Of a stretch of 10,680 nucleotides of DNA, positions 1 through 5,748 are shown in pieces. Position 1 is the first letter of the stretch. Each line of letters starts with the position of its first letter. This DNA comes from an uncultured Eubacteriales bacterium (lineage in GTDB: Bacteria > Bacillota > Clostridia > Peptostreptococcales > Anaerovoracaceae), in the NCBI GenBank assembly GCA_902765035.1, contig CACWYF010000022.1:1-10680 (forward strand), in the 5' to 3' direction. The notes under the pieces are model-generated. The model worked only from the letters and a program-made list of their open reading frames with translations, did no database searches and had not been told where the DNA came from. A program made the position numbers and the translations under genes.

Positions 1-1140
1 TCCACGTCGCAGTCCGTTAATTACACAACGGCCAAGACCCAGGATATATGCGGAATCAGGATCTACTTCGGCAGAAACGTCATTAAAGAGCAGCGCCTCC
101 CTTCCGCTCCGACCAAACTTAAGGTCACCGGCCAGAGGAAGAGCATCAAGTTGTCCTGGACTCCTGCTTCCGGCAGTTTCAAAGGATACTATATCCTGAG
201 ACGTGACCGGCAGGGCAATAACTGGAGAGTTATCGCGGCAGTCGGGCCAAAGGCAACTTCATATACAGACAAGTCCGCGAAAACAAAAAACAGGTACTAT
301 CGCTACTCTCTTGTAGCCTACAAGAAGGTCGATGACAAGATCATGGTCTCGACTCCTGCCGGCTGGGCCGGAGCCATCACGACCCGCAGCAAGAAGAAGA
401 ATGTCAACTCGGTGACTGTCTCCAACCTTGCCAACGTATCGATTCTGATGACCGGTTCATGCGCCCAGACTTATCTGAATTTCCCGAAGAAGCCTTACTC
501 GAAATATATCAGATGGTGGAGCAGCAATGACAATATCGCTAAGGTCAATAACAACGGACTCGTCACTGGTGTGTCTGCAGGTACGGCTAACATCTACATC
601 AAGACCCATACCGGTGCTGTCCAGTCATTCACTGTCAAGGTAAGCAAAGGCGGAACTGCGCAGGCGATGATTGACGCTTTCTATGCATGGAACGGATACA
701 GCAGGATCAATGGCAAGCAGAAAGGCATCATCGATATCTACAACTCGATCACGCCTTGGCCTAAGGGGTACAAAATGAGATACTCTGACGCGTGGTGTGA
801 CGCTACTGTCACTGCCGCAGCTATCAAGACCGGAAATGTTGAGAGGATCGGAAGAGAGTGCAGTGTGCCGAGACACATCAAGATCTTCCAGTCACTCGGC
901 ATCTGGCAGGAGGACGGAACGATCACTCCGAGACCTGGCGACATCATCGTGTACAGCTGGAGCAAGTTCAAGCAGCCGAATAACGCCAGCGCATCGCACA
1001 TAGGCATCGTAGCCAGTGTCCAGAACGGCAAGATCACTGCCATCGAGGGCAACAGAGGTATCGGCATCGTAGCTACACGTGAGATCCCTGTCGGCTGGGG
1101 ATGCATCAGAGGATACGCTCAGCCTAACTACGTGAAATAA
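1..1140 (+). CDS. Secreted FnIII/BIG2/CHAP-like cysteine amidase, 5'-partial (paralogue 1)
   Basis: The reading frame is open from the first base to a TAA at 1138-1140, so the N-terminus, presumably with a signal peptide, lies outside the window. Numbering codons from base 1, a fibronectin III domain spans about codons 38-130 and a BIG2 bacterial Ig-like domain about 136-215, with the typical WSSNDNIAKV and GLVTGVSAGTA strings. The C-terminal domain, about 217-379, looks like a CHAP/NlpC-P60-type papain-fold amidase: candidate nucleophile Cys in DAWCDA (codon 266), His in ASHIGIV (codon 333), and Glu/Asn in IEGN (codons 349/351). Such proteins usually cleave peptidoglycan cross-bridges or stem peptides outside the cell. 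The neighbour at 1452 is a close paralogue, about 85% identical in the catalytic domain by hand alignment and clearly less similar upstream. The catalytic assignment is inferred from motif order; peptidoglycan as substrate is a family expectation and is not shown here. A TTG at 151 could be mistaken for the start, but homology to the paralogue continues upstream of it. Confidence 0.85.
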   Translation, partial: STSQSVNYTTAKTQDICGIRIYFGRNVIKEQRLPSAPTKLKVTGQRKSIKLSWTPASGSFKGYYILRRDRQGNNWRVIAAVGPKATSYTDKSAKTKNRYYRYSLVAYKKVDDKIMVSTPAGWAGAITTRSKKKNVNSVTVSNLANVSILMTGSCAQTYLNFPKKPYSKYIRWWSSNDNIAKVNNNGLVTGVSAGTANIYIKTHTGAVQSFTVKVSKGGTAQAMIDAFYAWNGYSRINGKQKGIIDIYNSITPWPKGYKMRYSDAWCDATVTAAAIKTGNVERIGRECSVPRHIKIFQSLGIWQEDGTITPRPGDIIVYSWSKFKQPNNASASHIGIVASVQNGKITAIEGNRGIGIVATREIPVGWGCIRGYAQPNYVK

Positions 1141-1207
1141 TGTGTCAGAAGGGACGGTCCTTTTTGGCACACCGAGCTTATGACTATGAGAACCGTCTGC
1201 ATAGTAT
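1141..1207. repeat. REP-like inverted pair of short hairpins (GACGGT core)
   Basis: The element begins on the base after the upstream stop codon. Hairpin 1 (1141-1171) has imperfect arms TGTGTCA and TGGCACA around a GGGACGGTCC core. Hairpin 2 (1183-1205) has perfect arms ACTATG/CATAGT around AGAACCGTCTG, so its core is in the opposite orientation. The same head-to-head arrangement occurs at 7101-7186, and a single copy lies at 2927-2961. The pattern resembles the REP/BIME repeats mobilised by TnpA-REP (RAYT) transposases, but no transposase is visible here. Confidence 0.65.
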
Positions 1208-1255
1208 GAGTAAGTAACTAACAACACAATATATAGTTTTGCACTGAAAATCACT

Positions 1256-1284
1256 CAGCCTGCCCCCGCGGCAGGCTGTTTAAT
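1256..1284 (+). terminator. Intrinsic terminator after paralogue 1
   Basis: CAGCCTGCC (1256-1264) pairs perfectly with GGCAGGCTG (1270-1278) across a 5-nt loop. The 9-bp GC-rich stem is followed by TTTAAT. It lies about 115 bases after the stop codon and before the promoter of the next gene, so the two paralogues are probably separate transcription units. The U-tract is short, so efficiency is uncertain. Confidence 0.7.
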
Positions 1285-1316
1285 ATTCGTTAAGCTAAGG
1301 CCTTTCTTAAAGGATG

Positions 1317-1332
1317 TTCAGAAATTTCTGAA
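1317..1332. promoter_or_regulatory. Perfect 16-bp palindrome, candidate operator
   Basis: TTCAGAAATTTCTGAA is a perfect 16-bp palindrome. It ends 11 bases before the proposed -10 box at 1344-1349, so it covers the place where a -35 element would sit. A dimeric regulator bound there would affect expression of the secreted amidase gene at 1452. The binding protein cannot be named from the sequence. Confidence 0.4.
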
Positions 1333-1340
1333 ATTCCGGA

Positions 1341-1349
1341 TGCTATGAT
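1341..1349 (+). promoter_or_regulatory. Candidate extended -10 promoter for paralogue 2
   Basis: TGCTATGAT fits an extended -10 element (TGnTATGAT, 5 of 6 matches to TATAAT). No convincing -35 hexamer lies 16-18 bases upstream, where the 16-bp palindrome sits instead. Initiation near 1356 would give a 5' UTR of about 95 nt. This is a prediction by eye only. Confidence 0.35.
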
Positions 1350-1357
1350 GAGCTTAC

Positions 1358-1415
1358 GTAAAGGAGACTTTACCGTAAAAGAAACTTTACTCAGCCGGCC
1401 TTTCCGGCGTGGCTG
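1358..1415 (+). promoter_or_regulatory. Structured 5' UTR: tandem GTAAA-TTTAC hairpins plus CAGCC-GGCTG hairpin
   Basis: Two near-identical 16-nt units stand in tandem, at 1358-1373 and 1375-1390. Each has arms GTAAA/TTTAC around a 6-nt loop, and the units differ at only two positions. They are followed by a third hairpin with arms CAGCC (1392-1396) and GGCTG (1411-1415) and an inner GG/CC pairing. The units lie between the proposed transcription start and the ribosome binding site (GAGAAGGA, 1435-1442). They could be tandem protein-binding sites or RNA hairpins. I could not match them to a known riboswitch class. Confidence 0.35.
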
Positions 1416-1451
1416 GGAAGTCATAGAAATCACAGAGAAGGACTTGAAGCT

Positions 1452-2762
1452 ATGAAGAACAGAACACTTTCCTACACGAACAACACATTCATACTCACCC
1501 TGATCAGGATGATGATCTGCCTGATGCTGACGGCAGCAATGATCGCTCCTATGGCTGCACCGGCAGATGCTGTTACCACAAGCAGCTCAACCGGCACGGC
1601 GAAGAGCACCGCAGCCGCTTCAACAGCTGAGAAGCCTAAGTACACGACTTCCAGCTCGCAGACGGTTGCAGGCTACAACCTGTACATCGACAGGAAGGTG
1701 ATCAATGAAAAGCGCTACACTGTCGTTCCGGCCGGTCTCAAGGCTGAGGGCAAGAGAAACAGCATCGAGCTGACCTGGACTGCTCCTTCAGCAAATGTCA
1801 GAGGCTATTATGTCCTGAAGAAGGATCTTACCGGCGATACATGGCGCAGGATCGCGACTGTCATGGGAGACAGCCCGACGAAGTACATCGACGAAACTGC
1901 TGATCAGAAGGATACTTTCTATCAGTACACCATCGTTTCATATAAGAGAGTCGGCGGCAAAATCATGATCTCCAAGCCTCTGGACTGGGTAGGTGCTGTA
2001 ACATCGAAGAGTTCCAAGAAGAACCTCGAGTCCGTGGCAGTGACCAATCCGGCTAACGCTTCCATCGTAATGGTCGGCTCATGCGCAAAGCCAGAGCTCA
2101 AGATCGACGAAAAGGCTTACTCAGCAGAGATCAGATGGTCGAGCAGCAACAATAAGATCGCCACAGTAGATGCGACCGGTCTTGTCACCGGAGTATCCGC
2201 CGGAACAGCAGAGATCCGCATTAAGACCCATACCGGCGCAGTTACGACCTTCCCTGTAAAGGTATCCAAGCCGGGTACAGCTCAGGCTATGATCGACACC
2301 TTCTCAGCATGGATGGGATACAGCAGGATCAACGGCAAGCAGCACGGGATCATCGATATCTACAATTCCGTACTCCCTTGGCCGTCCGGCTACAAGATGA
2401 GATACTCTGACGCATGGTGCGATGCCACCGTCAGCGCAGCTGCAATCAAGACAGGATGCGTTGACCTGATCGGCAGAGAGTGCAGCGTTCCAAGGCACAT
2501 CAAGATCTTCCAGAAGCTCGGTATCTGGCAGGAAGACGGAACCATCACCCCAAGGCCTGGCGACATCATCGTCTACAGCTGGGGCAGATTCAGACAGCCG
2601 AACAACGCCTCTGCATCACACATCGGTATCGTTGCCAAAGTCGAAGGCAAGACGATTACCTGCATCGAAGGCAACAGAGGTATCGGTATCGTAGCGACCC
2701 GTACCATCCCTGTAGGCTGGGGATGCATCAGAGGATACGCACAGCCTAAGTATGCGAAATAA
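1452..2762 (+). CDS. Secreted FnIII/BIG2/CHAP-like cysteine amidase (paralogue 2)
   Basis: This 436-residue protein starts at an ATG preceded by GAGAAGGA about 9 bases upstream. Residues 1-40 form a signal peptide: basic MKNR start, hydrophobic core about 13-36, likely cleavage after PADA at 40. A Ser/Thr/Ala-rich linker runs about 41-70. A fibronectin III domain follows (about 92-185), then a BIG2 domain (about 192-272, with RWSSSNNKIATVD and GLVTGVSAGTA). The C-terminal domain (about 275-436) resembles CHAP/NlpC-P60 amidases, with candidate catalytic Cys323 (DAWCDA), His390 (ASHIGIV) and Glu406/Asn408 (IEGN). The likely role is an exported cell-wall hydrolase or wall-bound amidase. No LPXTG, SLH or choline-binding repeat is visible, so anchoring is unexplained. 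It is a tandem paralogue of the upstream gene but probably transcribed from its own promoter. Confidence 0.9.
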   Translation: MKNRTLSYTNNTFILTLIRMMICLMLTAAMIAPMAAPADAVTTSSSTGTAKSTAAASTAEKPKYTTSSSQTVAGYNLYIDRKVINEKRYTVVPAGLKAEGKRNSIELTWTAPSANVRGYYVLKKDLTGDTWRRIATVMGDSPTKYIDETADQKDTFYQYTIVSYKRVGGKIMISKPLDWVGAVTSKSSKKNLESVAVTNPANASIVMVGSCAKPELKIDEKAYSAEIRWSSSNNKIATVDATGLVTGVSAGTAEIRIKTHTGAVTTFPVKVSKPGTAQAMIDTFSAWMGYSRINGKQHGIIDIYNSVLPWPSGYKMRYSDAWCDATVSAAAIKTGCVDLIGRECSVPRHIKIFQKLGIWQEDGTITPRPGDIIVYSWGRFRQPNNASASHIGIVAKVEGKTITCIEGNRGIGIVATRTIPVGWGCIRGYAQPKYAK

Positions 2763-2845
2763 GCTGATAACCAGCTCACAGCAGATTCGCCATAAAGTGC
2801 AGCAAGTTAAACACACACCATGACCCTCCTCAAAGTCATAAATGT

Positions 2846-2920
2846 GTAACCACTAAAAGAGCGCAGGCCCTGCGATCGACCCGGATCGATCAGGATGCCT
2901 GCGCTTTATCCTTTGGTTAC
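2846..2920. terminator. Bidirectional terminator between convergent genes
   Basis: This is a long nested hairpin. Outer arms are GTAACCA (2846-2852) and TGGTTAC (2914-2920), main arms AGCGCAGGC (2860-2868) and GCCTGCGCT (2897-2905), and inner arms GATCGA/TCGATC (2874-2879, 2886-2891). On the plus strand the main stem is followed by TTATCCTTT, and on the minus strand by CTTTTAG. It can therefore serve both the amidase gene (+) and galM (-), which converge here. Confidence 0.7.
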
Positions 2921-2926
2921 AGCGGG

Positions 2927-2961
2927 AATGTGTCAAAAAGGACCGTCCCCAATGACACATT
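2927..2961. repeat. Single REP-like hairpin overlapping the galM stop codon
   Basis: Perfect 9-bp arms AATGTGTCA (2927-2935) and TGACACATT (2953-2961) enclose a 17-nt loop containing GGACCGTCCCC. Read on the minus strand it matches hairpin 1 at 1141-1171 at about 27 of 31 positions, so it is the same repeat family. Its distal arm shares two bases with the galM TAA (2960-2962). It may also protect or terminate the galM transcript. Confidence 0.65.
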
Positions 2962-4216
2962 ATTCTTCCACAACGCTGAACGCATATGTCGTTCTCGACG
3001 TGAACTCTTCTCCTTCTCTCAGGATGCCGCCCGGGAAGTTCTCCTTGTTGATGGTATCCGGCCAGAACTGTGTCTCAAAGCACGCTGCACTCCTCTTTCC
3101 GTATACCGCGTCATCCTTGCCCATCTCGTTGTCCAGCCCGTTGGCTGTGTACAGCTGGATGCCCGGCAGGTCAGTTGCAACGGTCATCAGGATGCCGCTG
3201 TCTGCAGCATACATCGATGCGACCTCGCGGTATTCGCCCTGGCCGCTTCCAAGCACAAAGTTGTGGTCATATCCGCCGCCGAACTTAAGCTGCTCGTAGT
3301 CCGCGCTTATATCCTTCCCCAGTTCCTTCGGTTTCCTGAAATCCATCGGCGTCCATTTCACTTCGAGCAAAGTCCCGGTCGGGATGCTGCGTCTGTCAGC
3401 CTCTGTGAAGTATTCCGCATCGATCCACACTTCCTGGGTGAGAACTGTGCCGCTGTCGTGACCGTTCAGATTGAAATAGCTGTGGTTGGTCAGATTGAGC
3501 GGAGTCTCAAGCGCAGCCTTGTCTTCATCATCCGCGCTGTTATCAGCCTGTCCAAGCAGGGCCGATTTTCCCTTCTCATTGAATGCTGCCTTGTAGTCAA
3601 GATGCAGCTCGTTGTCATCTGTCAGAGTGTAGGTCAGCTCTATATGGATGTCACCCGGGAACCCCTGGTCTCCGTCCGGGCTGTCGAGTGTAAAGCTCAT
3701 GCTGTCACCTGATGCGTGGCGCGCCTCTGCGTCGTCTTCGCCCGGGCATACCGTATTAATTAGGCCGGCATCTCTTCCCCTGCGCTCGCGGCTCCAGTCG
3801 TTCATGCTTTCCGTCGCGTATGTGGCCGCGATGTCTCCCGTGCTGACTTTGCCGAACGGGATAACAGCCTGCCACAGCCTCTGCACATAGAAGTCCCTGC
3901 CTCCGTGCAGACAGTTCGGCCCGTTGTTGGCCGTCAGGATATAGTGCCTTCCGTTCAGGTCAAATGCCGCATTGCTGATGCGGTTGGCCACTCTTCCGAC
4001 AGTCGCACCGATCGATGCTCCGCCCTTCTCATATCCGGACACATCATCATATCCGAGCACGACATCGCGTCTCTTCCCGTTCCTGTCGGGAACGATGATG
4101 CTGACGATCGCTGCACCGTAATCAGTGAGGTGCACTTCCATCCCGTTCCGGTTACGCAATATGTACAGTCCGGCGCTCCTGCCGTCACTGAGTTTTCCGA
4201 AAGATCTGGTGATCAT
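2960..4216 (-). CDS. galM: Aldose 1-epimerase (galactose mutarotase)
   Basis: This 418-residue cytoplasmic enzyme interconverts alpha and beta anomers of galactose/glucose and feeds the Leloir pathway. GalM family motifs are present in order: GRVANRI (74-80), NNGPNCLHGG with His104, TNHSYFNLNG with the putative catalytic acid His245, GGYDHNF with Asp317, and FETQFWPD with the putative catalytic base Glu381, then NFPGGIL. The protein is longer than the usual 340-350 residues. The extra length sits mainly in a charged stretch at about 138-170 and an acidic stretch at about 222-237 just before the His245 motif. The ATG at 4216 is preceded only by a weak site (CGAGG, 4223-4227). The gene lies 53 nt downstream of the cysteine hydrolase gene and is probably cotranscribed. 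No other galactose gene is in view, so it may act as a general hexose mutarotase. The family call is firm, the exact sugar is inferred. Confidence 0.93.
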   Translation of the reverse strand: MITRSFGKLSDGRSAGLYILRNRNGMEVHLTDYGAAIVSIIVPDRNGKRRDVVLGYDDVSGYEKGGASIGATVGRVANRISNAAFDLNGRHYILTANNGPNCLHGGRDFYVQRLWQAVIPFGKVSTGDIAATYATESMNDWSRERRGRDAGLINTVCPGEDDAEARHASGDSMSFTLDSPDGDQGFPGDIHIELTYTLTDDNELHLDYKAAFNEKGKSALLGQADNSADDEDKAALETPLNLTNHSYFNLNGHDSGTVLTQEVWIDAEYFTEADRRSIPTGTLLEVKWTPMDFRKPKELGKDISADYEQLKFGGGYDHNFVLGSGQGEYREVASMYAADSGILMTVATDLPGIQLYTANGLDNEMGKDDAVYGKRSAACFETQFWPDTINKENFPGGILREGEEFTSRTTYAFSVVEE

Positions 4217-4269
4217 ATTTTGCCTCGTTCTTTCATTTATATATGTTCCTGCCGATCCGCTTCAGCATC

Positions 4270-4794
4270 CTACTCTGTCATCTGGATCTGGCACATCTGC
4301 ATCGTTTTGAGCGCCGCCTCATGGCTCTCCGGTGTCACGCCTGCGCAGCAAGCCGGGTCAACCGATATCTTTACCTCAGGCATCGTCGCCTTGAGGAGCA
4401 AAGCGTTCGACACTACGCATATGTCAGTGCACAGGCCGACAAGTTCGATCTCTATCTCTTCGCGCGCAGCCATCTCCGCGAGGTCCGCGGCCATCCTGGT
4501 GCTGCCGAAAGTCGGCTTGTCGTATACCCTCGCATCCGTGAGGAGCTCTGCTATATCCGGCCTGACCTCCCAGCCTGCCGTTCCCCTGATGCAGTGCTCG
4601 ACCGGAAGGTACTTACCCTCCTGCGTCTCCAGGTAGTTGCCCTCATGTGTATCTCTTGTGGCAATGATGTCATGCGGATCATAGCTCCTGATCTTCGCCT
4701 TGACATTCTCAACGATGGCCTCCGCCTCCTTCGTTCCGAGCGCACCATCGATAAAATCGTTTTGCATATCTATTACAATAAGAAGCTTTCTCAT
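4270..4794 (-). CDS. Isochorismatase-family cysteine hydrolase, probable nicotinamidase
   Basis: This 174-residue protein starts at an ATG behind a strong AGGAGGAG (4799-4806). The isochorismatase-like hydrolase signature is complete: Asp9 in VIDMQNDF, Lys93 in VYDKPTFGST, and the nucleophile Cys126 in GLCTDICVVSNA. Asp48, His50 (TRDTH) and His67 (VEHC) sit where nicotinamidases bind their metal, which favours nicotinamide deamidation to nicotinate (NAD salvage, PncA-like) over isochorismatase. One of the usual three metal-site histidines is not obvious, so a related amidase is possible and I give no symbol. It is the first gene of a likely two-gene operon with galM and is divergent from the TetR regulator. 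Confidence 0.85.
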   Translation of the reverse strand: MRKLLIVIDMQNDFIDGALGTKEAEAIVENVKAKIRSYDPHDIIATRDTHEGNYLETQEGKYLPVEHCIRGTAGWEVRPDIAELLTDARVYDKPTFGSTRMAADLAEMAAREEIEIELVGLCTDICVVSNALLLKATMPEVKISVDPACCAGVTPESHEAALKTMQMCQIQMTE

Positions 4795-4849
4795 GTCACT
4801 CCTCCTGCAGCCGTTCGCATTATCTGCAATATGTTATCTGCTTGCTGTA

Positions 4850-4877
4850 ATTATATTCCAAAGCCGCGCAATTGCAA
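4850..4877 (-). promoter_or_regulatory. Candidate promoter for the cysteine hydrolase-galM pair
   Basis: On the minus strand, TTGCAA (4872-4877), a 16-nt spacer and a perfect TATAAT (4850-4855) form a plausible sigma-A promoter. The -35 lies inside the 10-bp palindrome AATTGCAATT (4870-4879), a possible operator. Downstream, TTATCTGC occurs twice on the plus strand (4820-4827, 4834-4841). Confidence 0.55.
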
Positions 4878-4929
4878 TTCTTACATTTCCAGGGTCTCTT
4901 TCCTTATCCCTCCCGGCCTTTCCTGAATC

Positions 4930-4991
4930 TTTACATCCGGCTGTCCTTCTGATAGTATTATCTGACCAGGAGTCATCTTTTGCAGGAGTCA
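4930..4991 (+). promoter_or_regulatory. Candidate tetR promoter and direct repeats
   Basis: TTTACA (4930-4935), 17 nt, then TAGTAT (4953-4958) is a weak sigma-A-like promoter. It is followed by two direct copies of CAGGAGTCA (4967-4975 and 4983-4991, 16 bp apart) and a partial third copy AGGAGTC that forms part of the tetR ribosome binding site (5026-5032). The repeats could be autoregulatory sites. The promoter call is low confidence. Confidence 0.25.
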
Positions 4992-5037
4992 CAATAACTC
5001 CATGGCAGAATTACGGATCAACGAAAGGAGTCCATAA

Positions 5038-5601
5038 ATGGCTGCTTCTGACCTCACCAGAAAAGCGATCACTCAGACCTTCCTCGGGATACTCGCAGAA
5101 AAGCCCCTTGAGAAGATCACAGTCAGAGACATTACTGAGCGGTGCGGGATCAACCGCAATACATTCTACTATCACTATCAGGACATTCCGTCACTGCTCG
5201 AAGACATTTTGTCTGAGAAGGCGGATACATTCGTGCTTGAATATCCGCAGCTGAATTCCATAGATGAGTGCCTCGCTACCGCCATGGAATTCGCCAGAGC
5301 CAACAAGCGTGTAATAATGCACATATTCAGCCTGGGCAGCCACTCCAACATCTCATCCCTGTGGCGGATATGCGAGCATGTGATCAGGAAATACGCCGAG
5401 ACCGTGTTCGCCGATGCACCCCTTTCAGACAGTGACAAGGAGCTGTTCATCCGCTATCACAAGTGCGCGACCTTCGGCCTGATCATAGACTGGCTGCAGC
5501 ACGGCATGGAAGAGGAGTATGTCGATGACATGCAGCGGATATGCCAGCTCAAGAGAGGCTCAGCCGAGCTCATCATAGAGAATGCGCTTCAGGAACGTTA
5601 A
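5038..5601 (+). CDS. TetR/AcrR-family transcriptional regulator
   Basis: This 187-residue protein starts at an ATG 7 nt after AAAGGAG (5024-5030). Residues about 7-55 are a TetR N-terminal DNA-binding domain: LTRKAITQTFLGILAEKP, ITVRDITERCGINRNTFYYHY with the helix-turn-helix at about 27-47, then DIPSLLEDIL. The C-terminal effector/dimerisation part, with FIRYHKCATFGLIIDWLQHGM near residues 138-158, resembles the DhaS-like TetR_C_8 group common in Firmicutes. It is divergent from the hydrolase-galM pair across a 243-bp intergenic region that contains palindromes and repeats, so local control of that pair and of itself is plausible. The ligand cannot be inferred. DhaS-like members include activators, so repression should not be assumed. 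Confidence 0.9.
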   Translation: MAASDLTRKAITQTFLGILAEKPLEKITVRDITERCGINRNTFYYHYQDIPSLLEDILSEKADTFVLEYPQLNSIDECLATAMEFARANKRVIMHIFSLGSHSNISSLWRICEHVIRKYAETVFADAPLSDSDKELFIRYHKCATFGLIIDWLQHGMEEEYVDDMQRICQLKRGSAELIIENALQER

Positions 5602-5669
5602 CAAACTATGCATTTCTGCATCTGACAGAAAGCACCTTTGACAATCCATTCTGCGTATATCTGCGCAAT

Positions 5670-5701
5670 GCAAAACAGCGGCCGAAAAGCCGCTGTTTTG
5701 C
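5670..5701. terminator. Bidirectional intrinsic terminator, tetR / tyrS
   Basis: The perfect 13-bp stem GCAAAACAGCGGC (5670-5682) / GCCGCTGTTTTGC (5689-5701) has a 6-nt loop. The A/T runs flank the GC core on both sides, so transcripts arriving from either side meet a GC stem followed by UUUU. It lies between the convergent tetR (ends 5601) and tyrS (ends 5749). Confidence 0.85.
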
Positions 5702-5748
5702 TATATTGTCGGTCCGTCTCCGGATCATATCCGTAAGACCGGTCCGGG

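Noticed and set aside
1358..1451. Possible riboswitch (c-di-GMP or c-di-AMP type) ahead of the wall hydrolase
   Set aside because: The hairpins suggested it, but the conserved cores of these classes that I can recall are not present. A covariance-model search would decide.
1345..1455. 36-codon ORF overlapping the start of paralogue 2 as ATGA
   Set aside because: It has no convincing ribosome binding site, its start lies within the proposed -10 box, and an open run of this length is easily due to chance. The tandem inverted repeats explain the region better.
2930..3712. 260-codon plus-strand ORF
   Set aside because: It is antisense to galM, begins inside the REP-like repeat, has no protein-family features, and galM has complete motifs.
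3905..4926. Plus-strand ORFs of 227-243 codons
   Set aside because: They are antisense to galM and the cysteine hydrolase, both of which have full catalytic motifs. Composition is as expected for shadow frames.
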